Counted from the first letter of the stretch, positions 9,070 through 17,658 are shown. The stretch is 64,000 nucleotides of DNA from Arsenophonus fragariae (GCA_047291315.1 JBDPYZ010000013.1:9486-73485); one strand, 5' to 3'. The notes: generated by a model from the sequence alone, not told the origin. Numbers and translations: made by a program.

Positions 9070-10524
9070 ATGACCATAACTTTTGAACAATTGATCGCAT
9101 TGTCACCACTTTTGATCCTTGGGCTATTAGTGGTGATTGTGATGTTATCCATTGCCTGTCGGCGTCATCATTTAATTAATGCGACATTAACTATAACCGG
9201 TTTTATTATCGCTTTGCTGGCCTGCTTTTTAATTGGGGATAAATTACCTATTGAAGTAACTCCATTAATCTATGTAGATAAATATTCACTCTTTTATAGC
9301 GCACTTATTTTGATTGCCGGTGTTGGCGTATCAATTTATGGCTATGGATGGCTTGCAGGATACCAGGATAATAAAGAAGAGTTTTATTTATTATTAAGTA
9401 TTGCGGTAACAGGAGGGATCCTATTATCAATGGCCAATCATTTAGCATCCTTATTCATTGGTATTGAATTAATTTCATTGCCATTATTTGGCTTGGTTGG
9501 CTATGCCTTTATTCAGAAGCGTTCATTAGAAGCTAGTATTAAATATATGTTGCTATCAGCCGCTGCCTCTGCATTTTTATTGTTCGGTATGGCATTATTC
9601 TATGCTGAATCAGGTAGTTTGGTATTTGCCAAATTAGGGTTAAGTCTAAATGAGCGTATTATTCACTATCCAGTCATTATGGTTGGTGTCGGGATGATAT
9701 TGGTTGGTATTGCTTTTAAACTCTCTTTTGTACCTTTTCAACTGTGGACGCCGGATGTTTATCAAGGTGCACCTGCACCTGTAGCGACATTTTTGGCAAC
9801 TGCTAGTAAGATCGCTATTTTTGCAGTTTTAATGCGTTTACTAATGACATCACCCATAGCGGAAAGTGAGGCATTATTATTAGTACTTACCATTATTGCC
9901 ATTGCTTCTATACTATTTGGTAATTTAATGGCTATATCACAACAGAGTATTAAACGTCTGTTAGGTTACTCATCTATTGCCCATATGGGATATTTACTAT
10001 TGCCGTTAATTGCTTTACAGATTGATAGTGTTGCATCACAAATTACTGTAGCAATCTATTTTATGGGGTATTTATTCGCTAGTTTAGGTGCTTTTGGCGT
10101 TGTAAGTATTCTTTCTAGTCCCTACTGTGGTGGTGATAAAGACGATATTAATGCTTATCGGGGATTATATTGGCGCCACCCAGTTCTAGCGATTATTTTG
10201 ACCATAATGATGCTGTCGTTAGCTGGCATACCTATTACCTTAGGTTTTATTGGTAAATTTTATATTATCATTACCGCTATCAATGCCAAATTATGGTTGT
10301 TAACGGCTGGCGTTATTATCGGTAGTGCGATGGGTTTATACTATTATTTACGTTTTATGGCTAGTTTATATAGCCGTGAGCCGGTAGAAAATAGCCAACC
10401 TCACAAACAGCTAAATGTTAATTTAGCCACTTTATTTGCGCTATTATGTGCAGTTATTACCATTTTATTGGGAATATGGCCACAACCTTTGTTTGAGATT
10501 TCGGTTGCTGCCTTGGCGGCATAA
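9070..10524 (+). CDS. nuoN: NADH-quinone oxidoreductase subunit N
   Basis: This is the last gene of the complex I operon and encodes an antiporter-like subunit of 484 residues. GIELISLPLF carries the conserved Glu and AFKLSFVPFQLW the conserved Lys. About 14 hydrophobic segments are visible. No convincing terminator was found directly downstream. The sequence beyond the stop turns into the decayed men locus. Confidence 0.98.
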   Translation: MTITFEQLIALSPLLILGLLVVIVMLSIACRRHHLINATLTITGFIIALLACFLIGDKLPIEVTPLIYVDKYSLFYSALILIAGVGVSIYGYGWLAGYQDNKEEFYLLLSIAVTGGILLSMANHLASLFIGIELISLPLFGLVGYAFIQKRSLEASIKYMLLSAAASAFLLFGMALFYAESGSLVFAKLGLSLNERIIHYPVIMVGVGMILVGIAFKLSFVPFQLWTPDVYQGAPAPVATFLATASKIAIFAVLMRLLMTSPIAESEALLLVLTIIAIASILFGNLMAISQQSIKRLLGYSSIAHMGYLLLPLIALQIDSVASQITVAIYFMGYLFASLGAFGVVSILSSPYCGGDKDDINAYRGLYWRHPVLAIILTIMMLSLAGIPITLGFIGKFYIIITAINAKLWLLTAGVIIGSAMGLYYYLRFMASLYSREPVENSQPHKQLNVNLATLFALLCAVITILLGIWPQPLFEISVAALAA

Positions 10525-10799
10525 ATATCATTATGCTTTAATAGCCCAGCGTTAATATCGTTGTTTTTTTATGATTGATATTTTTAATAGTGAAAACAAT
10601 TAATGAATGGTTTGCTAAAGATATAATATAAATAGCAGAATGAATTTTAGGTTAGCCAATTGGCTTGATAAAATGATTTATTGGATGGTAAGTCAAGAGG
10701 AGAGTAATAGTGGTTAATATTACCGAGTCCATAGCAAATGCTCATTAATTTTTATCCGAATTGTAATCAGTTAAACTCATTTCGCCGATTAATAGCAGT
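10525..10799. other. AT-rich stretch with no supported gene
   Basis: No open frame with recognisable similarity is present. By position this should have held the N-terminal half of menF, since recognisable menF codons begin at about 10800; it has decayed past recognition. Confidence 0.4.
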
Positions 10800-11139
10800 A
10801 TTAAGCGAGTTCAACATCTTCCTGAATACAAACAGTGGCACGATTTAACTACTCAGGCAGTACAACTAATTAATAGAGAGTGGTGCGATGGATAAAGTTG
10901 TGGTTGCCAGTCAAAAGGATATTCAATTAACAAAACCGTTAAATGCGGCAAGTCTGGTGTCGGCAAGTAAAGTGGTTAATCGTCAATGCTATCATTTTAT
11001 GATGTCCTTTAACGCTCAACATACTTTTTTATAATCAATCCCTGAGCGACTTTATTATCGTAAATTTTAACAACTTTATACTGAAGCATTAGCTGGAAAG
11101 GTAGTCAATTCATCAGACCAATTAGTCAGACAAGCCAAT
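10800..11139 (+). pseudogene. menF: Isochorismate synthase fragment
   Basis: MenF converts chorismate to isochorismate, the first committed step to menaquinone. Pieces of its middle region are readable across frameshifts and stops: KVVVASQKDIQLTKPLNAA, CYHFMMSFNAQHTFL, then SIPERLYYR and LYTEALAGKVV. These match the E. coli segments DKVVLARATDLHF, CYHFYMAFDGENAFL, SSPERLWRR and RTEALAGTVA. The start is decayed and the C-terminal half is missing. At about 11139 the sequence switches to the 3' side of a lambda-type integrase on the other strand. The gene cannot make an enzyme. Confidence 0.85.
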
Positions 11140-11445
11140 TTTGTGTTTATAGTCTTTTAATGTTTTCTCTCTTAATCCTCTTGTTTTTAATATCTCTTTA
11201 TATCTATCTAAAAATTCATGAAAAGAGATAGAACCATGTCCTTCAATTTTTTCTGTCAACGATTTTGTGTTTTCTTTATTGATTAATAACTGATTCGCAT
11301 TAATTGCTTCATTGATAGCATAGGCTTTGTTACGTCCTAGACCGTATTCCTTACGTGTGCGAGGGTCTCTGTAAGTATAATAGCCTTTACGCTCGTAGAG
11401 GTTAGGGGGCAAATCTCTGTTTTTGCGACTTCTGATTCTGGGCAT
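11122..11445 (-). pseudogene. Lambda-type integrase, N-terminal domain only
   Basis: The first 100 or so codons resemble bacteriophage lambda integrase: RSRKNRDLPPNLYERKGYY, YRDPRTRKEYGLGRNKAYA and SFHEFLDRYKEILKTRGLR. These are the arm-site binding and core-binding domains. The catalytic domain with its Arg-His-Arg-Tyr residues is absent, because similarity ends near 11139 at the menF junction and the last few codons read into menF DNA. The start overlaps the upstream excisionase gene by 44 bases, as in lambda. It should be unable to recombine DNA. Confidence 0.9.
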
Positions 11446-11641
11446 GACCTATCCTTTGTAACAAATTACTATTGCTAATTTCTCTAATACTGTTGATTTT
11501 GATGGCGTATTCTTCGACAAGGTACTCTCTGCCGTCTTTAATGGGTGGTGGCTGTATAAGTCCATTTCTTGCCCAGTTTCTGACGGTATCCATTCTGCGT
11601 GGTCTGTTCCTTCGAGCGTTCCATTCCGCTAAAGTAATCAT
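11402..11641 (-). CDS. xis: Lambda-type excisionase
   Basis: This small DNA-bending protein directs prophage excision by binding near the attachment site with integrase. The 79-residue protein begins MITLAEWNARRNRPR and contains VRNWARNGLIQPPPIKDGR, which closely follow lambda Xis (EWNARQRRPR, PPPVKDGREYL). The frame is intact. The C-terminal part overlaps the integrase start. Its partner integrase is truncated, so it probably no longer works here unless it acts on another integrase. Confidence 0.9.
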   Translation of the reverse strand: MITLAEWNARRNRPRRMDTVRNWARNGLIQPPPIKDGREYLVEEYAIKINSIREISNSNLLQRIGHAQNQKSQKQRFAP

Positions 11642-11661
11642 GTTTATTTATCCTCATTCAA

Positions 11662-11749
11662 AAACTCACACTCTTCTCAGGTGCTTCATTGCCCCACAGA
11701 AACCAATGACGAAGCACGAATGGTGATATTCGTTCTTTATTAGGTTAGG
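11662..11749. repeat. Dispersed phage left-end repeat, copy 1
   Basis: This stretch just upstream of the excisionase matches 43388-43473. Shared blocks include AATGACGAAGCACGAATGGT and the end TTAGGTTAG, with scattered substitutions. Both copies sit at the same place relative to an xis-like gene, so this is homologous phage regulatory DNA. Confidence 0.8.
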
Positions 11750-12268
11750 AATATGATTTCGTGGGGGAGGGAGTATTAGGTGTTATTTATTGCACCGTTT
11801 GATGCTTTGTTATGATATTGCCACAGGGTGGTTCTGCGAGTATCAGATCATACTTCACTTCATCTTCTGTTAAACGTTAAACATACCAGCTTTTATTGAT
11901 TAAGTTTTTGCATATAACTATCCTTCAACCTTGAAATTGATGAATGGGTATTGATGTTGATTAAGTGGAATAGGTCAGTCGGAATAATGACGTTCTGGTG
12001 TTAATCACTTTCTTAGCGTATGACTAAATAATTATATATTATACCAGATACCACTACGGCTAGGCCAACGATTTCTTGACCGCATAAATGTAATTCTCTC
12101 AATCCCTCATGACCCTATTTTATCTGCGAGAATATTGCGGGTGGTGTTGTATCGGCATGGGTAATATGGCCAGCTATCAACTCAAAAGGTCAATGCTGTA
12201 CTGATAACTAATAATGTCGTGATTAATAATTTAATGATGTTAAGTTTTATGGCTAAATTTAGGTGTAA
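11750..12268. other. Prophage DNA with no intact gene
   Basis: Only short minus-strand open stretches are seen, for example one reading GHEGLRELHLCGQEIVG near 12050-12110. None could be assigned to a family. It lies between the xis module and the next supported ORF. Confidence 0.4.
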
Positions 12269-12394
12269 TTACTTCTTAACACAAATCGCTTTGGGGTTAA
12301 TATCCTTGAAGGTTTCGAATTCCTGTGTATGAAGGCTGACCACGTTACTTGAAGTGTAAGGACTGGCGTACATGACTAAGTTTAAAATCCACAT
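12269..12394 (-). CDS. 41-residue phage-type small protein of unknown function
   Basis: A 41-codon ORF reads MWILNLVMYASPYTSSNVVS and ends in AICVKK. A strong GGAGG site sits seven bases upstream. Two points support it as a real gene: the good ribosome site and the iron-box-like tandem TAATGA repeat 17-38 bases upstream of the start. It lies inside the decayed prophage but is itself unbroken. The N-terminal dozen residues are hydrophobic, so it may be membrane-associated. I do not know its function. Confidence 0.6.
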   Translation of the reverse strand: MWILNLVMYASPYTSSNVVSLHTQEFETFKDINPKAICVKK

Positions 12395-12410
12395 GGTGGT
12401 CCTCCGTTGC

Positions 12411-12432
12411 TAATGATAATGATAATGATAAC
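12411..12432 (-). promoter_or_regulatory. Fur-box-like tandem hexamers
   Basis: The plus strand reads TAATGATAATGATAATGATA followed by AC, that is, overlapping copies of the NATAAT-type hexamer recognised by the ferric uptake regulator Fur. It lies just upstream of the minus-strand ORF ending at 12394. Repression by iron-loaded Fur is an inference from the motif. Confidence 0.6.
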
Positions 12433-12571
12433 TATTTGATATTAATGTATAAATTTTTGTAAATTTAAAGGTAATTTTTTATTTCTCTTCTATACTGATC
12501 ATAGTTGATGATTTTTATTGTCTTCATGTTTGTTCACTGTTTGTTGAAATATTTCCCTGGTGTAGGTATTG

Positions 12572-12599
12572 GCCAACTTGGCTGAGTTGGCATTTTTTT
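12572..12599 (+). terminator. Intrinsic terminator, plus orientation
   Basis: The stem GCCAACT/AGTTGGC with loop TGGCTG is followed by A and seven Ts. It faces the end of the minus-strand helicase remnant. A related hairpin (GCCAGC/GGCTGG type) with T-run stands at 39131-39153 in the same position relative to another minus-strand remnant. Confidence 0.7.
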
Positions 12600-13100
12600 A
12601 TTTCCTCTTCATCGCTTCCAGTAATAAATCCTGTATTTCCCGTTTCGAATTGCGTCGCTCCATTACAACTTCATTGAGCGTATCTTTAGCGACAATATGG
12701 TGGATAAAGAAAGGACGATTGTGTCTGGCTTATGTTTGACGGGTTGTGCCAATAGATTCAATGATTTTCTGGTATTGCTCTAAATCCCACCAGTTAAGAG
12801 AAAAAGACCAGAATATTACCCCCGTCCTGTAAATTTAAACCGTGGCTGCCGCTTGCGGGATGAGCAAAAAATAACGGGATTTTTCCACCATTCAAGTCTG
12901 TGAGTGTTTGCGGGTTAGCGTCTAATTTTTCCCTTTGGGAAAGGTTTTTAGCAGTCGTGCAAGGTCATGTTTCCAGTGGTACGCAACCAGTACCTGCATC
13001 CGCCTCATATTGCAGGATGCGGTAGATTTAGATATGGTAACCGAGGATGAAAAAACTATTCAGAAGCTGAAAATTTTATCGGTTAAGTGTTCATCTATAG
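12598..13100 (-). pseudogene. Phage DEAD/DEAH-box helicase, C-terminal fragment
   Basis: Read on the minus strand across several frameshifts, this gives VLVAYHWKHDLARLLKTFPK, then GGKIPLFFAHPASGSHGLN, LQDGGNILVFFSLNWWDLEQ, RHNRPFFIHHIVAKDTL and finally SKREIQDLLLEAMKRK with a stop. These are motifs V and VI and the C-terminus of the SNF2-like helicases found in phage replication modules. The N-terminal ATPase half is missing. The neighbour to the right is unrelated (Rpn). The plus-strand terminator abuts the 3' end. Confidence 0.8.
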
Positions 13101-13112
13101 GATATCTCAACT

Positions 13113-13627
13113 TCAGCTGATATTGACTGGCCGAAAAAGCCGAAATAAGTGTTCCCTATTAGACAAACTGTCCTTTACTTTGGGTATAAATACTTTCAGC
13201 GAGTTTTTTGTCTTCAAAGTAATCGAGTCAATCAGTGCTATATGGGTATGGACTTTCTTTCCGCAATAAAACAGGATAGGAAGAACGAGAGACAACTCCT
13301 TGTGGCCAGTAAATGTTTTTGCATCGCTGCCATAGCGCATTAATCGCCCTGCAATGAGCTTATCAGGAGTCGACTGATGTTCTATGAGAGGACATAAATA
13401 TATCCACGTCCCTTCGTAGTGCTGACTGAATAGAGAATATCGCTTTCATAATTCTTCATCTCAACATCAATGAATGAACCGGATTCCACTTTTAGGATAT
13501 CTAAATTGCAAAGAGTCTCAATCTCATCCGGCAGCCAGATATCGAAAAAGTCTTTGGCAGTCTCTTTTTCACTCAGAAACTGGCGAAATACGGCATCGTG
13601 TGGTGTCGGGGTGAATTTTTTAGTTAA
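13113..13627 (-). pseudogene. Rpn-family recombination-promoting nuclease remnant
   Basis: The N-terminal half reads FTPTPHDAVFRQFLSEKETA, DFFDIWLPDEIETLCN, LKVESGSFIDVEMK and, after one frameshift, IEHQSTPDKLIAGRLMRYGS and LSLVLPILFYCGKK. These match the PD-(D/E)XK nuclease family Rpn (YhgA-like, PF04754), where ESGSF and YVLIEHQS are hallmarks. The expected start codon reads TTA. After LFYCGKK the match fades and the protein stops early. It is a cargo-type gene within the prophage region and clearly inactive. Confidence 0.8.
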
Positions 13628-13646
13628 GATTAATCCCCTTTTTTAT

Positions 13647-14406
13647 TTAACTTAGCAGCGTTGAAGGAAATGTATGAGTTTCGCTCGCTTTATGCCAGCG
13701 GGAAAGAGCACCGTTTAGGGTTAGCTGATTATCCTGAGATAACAAGCTATCAATTTTTGAAATTACTCTGTCAGCATTTTCACGTTTACGAATAATTAGT
13801 TTAATTGCCGTTTTTCAGAATCAGCTATCGCAGGTTGTAAATGTGCTACCACCTGCCAGATACCCTCACATTCAGAAGCAATAGAAGGGATAAATTTCAC
13901 TTCCATGGGATAGTGAATGAATGCCGGTCATTTCTCTTACATGCATCCCAGATAGCATTTCATGCCTGTTTGAAACGAAAGTTCTGGGTCATGATTGCAA
14001 TGATAGGGTGAGGTTCTGTGTATCCTTGTTGCTGAACTTTTCGTGTGCTTCGGGTTGGTATTTTGGTGCAGAATGTAGCTTTGTCTCCATGCGGTTGAAT
14101 TTAGCAATATAAGCTTCTTTGAATTGTGATACTTTCTTTCCAGTGAATCCCATCACCAAGAATACGAAGCTGTCTTTGGTTATTTGGTACTAAACTACTT
14201 CCCGAATGGCACTAGTACCGATTGTTTTATTTTTGACCATTCGCGAAAAGTTGCGGATGGTAAATTTTGTAGAACAGTCAAGGATTCTAGCTTTTGTACG
14301 ACATGCTGATGTTGCTTCTCGAAGTACAGTGCTACATCTTCGTATTCACAGCTTTATAGTTATGGATAACAACTTTTGGTGAAGCAAGGGATGTTTGAAG
14401 TGTCAT
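13647..14406 (-). pseudogene. Rha-family phage regulator remnant
   Basis: The start MTLQTSLASPKVVIHNYKAV follows a GGAGG site five bases upstream. Later, across frameshifts and stops, DSFVFLVMGFTGKKVSQFKE and AYIAKFNRMETKL are readable. This is the Rha (PF09669) pattern: a short N-terminus, then the FxFLxxGFTGxxAxxFKExYIxxFNxME block. More C-terminal codons, such as ASECEGIWQVVAHLQPAIAD, are open but I do not recognise them. The gene follows the leader repeat A. Its lambdoid relatives are antirepressor-like regulators. It is broken at several points. Confidence 0.75.
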
Positions 14407-14697
14407 GATGACCTCCGATGGTAGTATTTAAATAATCACCACCGTGAGGTATCAATCTCATAGGTGGTGAACTGAACAGGATTGATACTACCGGAACAAC
14501 CGACCAGCCAACCTTAACGGTTGCCCTATCCACTCACCATTGAATGTGTGGCTAGATTACGATATTAAAAAACACGCTCGCGACGTGTAATTCTGTCGTG
14601 GTAGCCTACGGCAGGGTATCAATCACGACACTTGATTTATCAGGTGAAAGTAAACTATAGCGCATGATTTCTTCTTTCGTCAATGGTTAATGTTGAG
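14407..14697 (-). repeat. Antirepressor leader region, copy A
   Basis: This resembles 15607-15872. The closest stretch is AGTAAACTATAGCGCATGAT plus its flanks, with one mismatch over about 37 bases. On the minus strand both copies encode a peptide beginning LT(K/E)EEIMRYSLL. The copy includes a strong hairpin at 14437-14469 (CACCACC/GGTGGTG with inner TGAG/CTCA). It runs straight into the Rha start at 14406. Similar DNA in enterobacterial prophages is often annotated as Icd-like or Ash-like proteins; that link is from memory. Confidence 0.7.
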
Positions 14698-14729
14698 TTT
14701 ATACTTACCTAAACACAGGAGGATTCCTT

Positions 14730-15108
14730 ATGGGTCAGCTTGCGTTTGATACACAAGAGTTTGTCGAAACATTAGAAAATGCTGGTTTGCCAAAAGACCA
14801 GACAAAAACAATTTCTATTGCTGTACGTATGTTACATGAGGTTGCTGATAGCGATCAAAGCAGATATTGTTGAAGTAAATCGTAATATTGCTGATGTTCG
14901 TAAAGATATGGCTACCCGTTTTTAGAAAACTGGTGCCCAAATTGCTCAGATAGATAAGCGCCTCGATTTTTCAGAAAAACGATTTGATAGATTGGAACAA
15001 AAATTTAAACGTTTGCAATGGTTTTTATTGGCTGGTATTCTCGGTTTACTATTTAAAGAAATAATCCCTAAATTGTGGGGGGTCGTAATAAATATTGTGG
15101 TCTTTTAA
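14730..15108 (+). pseudogene. DUF1640/CCDC90-type coiled-coil membrane protein remnant
   Basis: An AGGAGG site precedes MGQLAFDTQEFVETLENAGL, typical of the family start. A frameshift and stop follow near codon 45, and a second stop interrupts at about 14922. The middle part (IAQIDKRLDFSEKRFDRLEQ) is a coiled coil and the end (WFLLAGILGLLFKEIIP) is a single transmembrane helix. The order of DUF1640 N-terminus, coiled coil and C-terminal anchor is what I would expect of the family. It belongs to the prophage region. Confidence 0.7.
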
Positions 15109-15202
15109 CTCAACTAAGTAAGATGTTAAATTCTAAATTTTTGTAGTTAAGGATGATTATTTTTATATAACTAATTGTTTATAATATAAATGAGGTTACA
15201 TT

Positions 15203-15526
15203 ATGAATGTAAATTCAGCTACAAGTTTATTGTATTTATATGAAAAAGATGATCCAAATTTTAGCAATTATGGGAAAAGTAAGACTGATAACACGTTTAA
15301 AGCTGTTCTTGATTCAATAAGCTACCTTACTAAACATATTCCAGATAGCTCTAAATTAACTCTAACACCTGAAAAAACAAGTGAGATATTTAAATTAATA
15401 AAAGAAAATAAAATTGATTTTATGGAGATAAAAAGTCGAGTTAATACTACTGAAGATTTAAAATTAATAAGAAAAATTGTGATGAATCCAGATAAATATG
15501 AAGAACTATTTACTAAACAAGAGTAA
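15203..15526 (+). CDS. Orphan 107-residue protein, paralogue of 49928-50158
   Basis: This intact ORF starts MNVNSATSLLYLYEKDDPNF, is very AT-rich and has no signal peptide or transmembrane segment. It is charged, with many Lys and Asp, and looks helical. Its C-terminal 70 residues resemble the protein at 49928-50158: DFMEIKSRVNTTEDLKLIRK here against NYVEIKNKVTTMADLKILYK there. The upstream SD is weak (GAGG, nine bases before ATG). It lies between the DUF1640 remnant and leader B, inside the prophage. I do not recognise the family; an effector or cargo role is possible but only inferred from its small size, location and duplication. Confidence 0.7.
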   Translation: MNVNSATSLLYLYEKDDPNFSNYGKSKTDNTFKAVLDSISYLTKHIPDSSKLTLTPEKTSEIFKLIKENKIDFMEIKSRVNTTEDLKLIRKIVMNPDKYEELFTKQE

Positions 15527-15606
15527 ATTCAAGCTTTATACTAAAAACAACTCGTTTTACTCGCACTTAGTATTCAGGAAGGAGAATTACGCAGGATTTG
15601 TTAAAG

Positions 15607-15872
15607 TGTTCATAGTGATTTCCTTTGAACTTTAGGATAATCATCACCTTAAGGTCTCAAGCTCATATTAGTGGTGAACTGAGCAATCTTTACCGGAACT
15701 ACCGACCGGCCTTAACTGCTGCCCCATCTACTACACCATAGAATTTGTGGCTAGATTAGACATTAAAGAATACCCCGGCGGCGTGCATATGTCGCGAACT
15801 CTAAAACCCGATCTCTGATTTATCAGATGCAAGTAAACTATAGCGCATGATTTCTTCTTCCGTCAATGGGTA
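15607..15872 (-). repeat. Antirepressor leader region, copy B
   Basis: This is the second copy of the region at 14407-14697, with a weaker central hairpin. The minus-strand peptide reads LTEEEIMRYSLLASDKSE. Downstream on the minus strand a short frame starts MNTLTNPA and stops at once, as if the regulator gene it once drove has been lost. The same-strand KilA-N remnant lies upstream. Confidence 0.65.
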
Positions 15873-15892
15873 TTTAAAATGTCAATGTTTTA

Positions 15893-16552
15893 TTATGCTA
15901 CTACAATCCCGTTCATCATGAAGCTTAACAAGCTTGAGAATTGGGTGTCATAGAAATGGGGCTGAGTCTGACGAGGATTATTTCGGTCAGTCAGGTTTTT
16001 AGCAAGCTGTAATCCTTTCTCTGTCAGTGGCCAAAAAAGTTTTTCCTTGTCAGGATGTTTACTGCTAGGGTGTGATTTACGTTCAAAATACCTAATAATT
16101 GCAGACGCTTAAAACCGGATGGTGGGTTGTAGGGTTTACAATGCCGTAGTAAACCGTAAAAGAGTGTGTTACTTCGCTTGAGCCTGTTAAACAACCCTCC
16201 TGCGCATTAACAGCGTAAGCAGGGAGAATATCTGGCATACCTAAGGAAGATTGTAGTCTTTTCATTGCACCTAGTAGGCCGGAAGGGGCAATCCGCAATT
16301 TATGTTTGTAAAAAGCGAGCATGGCCAAGCCAGCTTGTACTTTGTCGGTTAGTGGTTGGATAGGTATAGAAATAGCTTTATCAAAAGTCCGAATAACTTT
16401 GAGATGGAAAGCTGTACTAATCCACATGGAATAGGAGTAAACCAGTTCTTTAGCAACGTATGTTCCTTGCTCTATACCTCCTCTAATGACCGATACAGGA
16501 ATTCCTGTATCGCTGCATTTGCTAAGTACATTAAGCGAGCTAATCGCAGTAG
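15893..16552 (-). pseudogene. KilA-N domain phage antirepressor remnant
   Basis: The KilA-N part is readable at the 5' end: SVIRGGIEQGTYVAKELVYS and MWISTAFHLKVIRTFDKAIS, matching the RGGxxxGTWVxxxLAxxxAxWISPxFxxKV pattern. The C-terminal part includes LRIAPSGLLGAMKRLQSSLG, MPDILPAYAVNA and, after a frameshift, SSKHPDKEKLFWPLTEKGL and NNPRQTQPHFYDTQF, typical of antirepressor C-termini. The N-terminus is cut where menC codons begin at 16553. That makes this the right-hand end of the prophage remnant. Confidence 0.8.
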
Positions 16553-16960
16553 ATTATTGAAGAGCCTTGTAAAACCATGCATGATTCGTTAGCTTTTGCT
16601 CAACAAACCGGAATCGCTGTCGCTTGGAATGAAAGTGTTCGTGAGCCTACTTTTCAACTTAAAAAACAGCCGGGCGTTAGCGCAATAATTGTTAACCCCT
16701 ATTGTTGGGTAGCTTAAATCGCTGTAAATAACTAATTCATGACGCTGGGGCTTTGGGATTAGATACGGTGATTAGTTCTAGTCTTGAAAGTAGTTTTGGT
16801 TTAAGACAGTTAGCTAGAATGGCAAGCTGCTTAACACCAGAAACAGTTTCAGGATTAGATATCCTCTCACTGCTCCTGGCTCAACTTGTGTGTCAATAGC
16901 CTAAAAGTTCATTACTGCTAATCGGATTAAATGGATTACAACTAATTCATTACCTCATGC
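16553..16960 (+). pseudogene. menC: o-Succinylbenzoate synthase, C-terminal fragment
   Basis: MenC dehydrates SHCHC to o-succinylbenzoate in menaquinone synthesis. The fragment starts abruptly with IIEEPCKTMHDSLAFAQQTG and IAVAWNESVREP, matching E. coli LEEPCKTRDDSRAFARETG and IAIAWDESLREP. Frameshifts and stops follow, with further traces near LDIL and QPKSSLLLIGLNGLQ. The N-terminal two thirds, and all of menD, menH and menB that should precede it, are gone. Confidence 0.85.
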
Positions 16961-17658
16961 ACTACAGGAATGCAGCCACGCTTCTTGGCGTTTATGAAGA
17001 TAAAAAATGTTGAGCAAAAAGCCACCTTACAGAATGTGTTATTAGGAGGCGCTTATGATCCCGAATGAGCTAGTCGATGATGCTAAGCGGCATGGGGACC
17101 ACTGTTGGCTTGGCTATGTATGGTATGACAGCAGCCCGCCACGGTTTTTGCTAAACAAGCAGATAGTGGCATAGGCATTGATTTACCTTTAATCGGCAAA
17201 TCACTTCGTTTAGTTAATAGTGGAATCCATATTCAAGCTGATAGCTTGGCATTAGGCTATTGGTGGCGGAGGAAAGTGCTACCATTAAGCATTAGTTAAT
17301 GGTTGGTTTGCTAGCAGCAATAAAGATGCTTTTGAGTGTGGTGAATGGCGGATCTTAGGTCGATTGGATAATCAATTTTTCAGTGGCGGGGGAAGGTATT
17401 CAACTAGAAGATATCGAATCTATATTGAATAGCCATCTCGATATTAAACATCGTTTTGTAATCCCAATAGTCGATAAAGAATTTGGTCACTGTCCAGTTG
17501 CGGTAATTGAGTCTGATAATCAAAAACTGGTAACCAGTTTAAATCTGTGGTTAGTTCGTCGGCTAGTGGCTTTTCAACGACCTATTGCTTATTATTTATT
17601 GCTCAGAGTGTTAATAGATAATGCTGGCATTAAACTTTCACGTCACAATATAAAGTAA
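16961..17658 (+). pseudogene. menE: o-Succinylbenzoate-CoA ligase remnant
   Basis: MenE activates o-succinylbenzoate with CoA. The readable pieces are NVLLGGAYDPNELVDDAKRH, LPLIGKSLRLVNSGIHIQAD, SLALGYWW and an open C-terminal stretch FSGGEGIQLEDIESILNSHL through VDKEFGHCPVAVIE to KLSRHNIK. The last part matches E. coli MenE FSGGEGIQPEEVE and VADKEFGHRPVAVME. The AMP-binding P-loop region is lost, and several frameshifts separate the pieces. The longest open piece (17383-17658) is only a C-terminal lid domain. Confidence 0.88.

Noticed and set aside
11795..11880. Minus-strand stretch reading YDLILAEPPCGN, like a methyltransferase DPPW motif
   Set aside because: It is too short and isolated. 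No other methyltransferase motif is present on either side.
14437..14469. Hairpin in leader A as an intrinsic terminator
   Set aside because: No T-run follows on either strand. It is better treated as part of the repeated leader structure.
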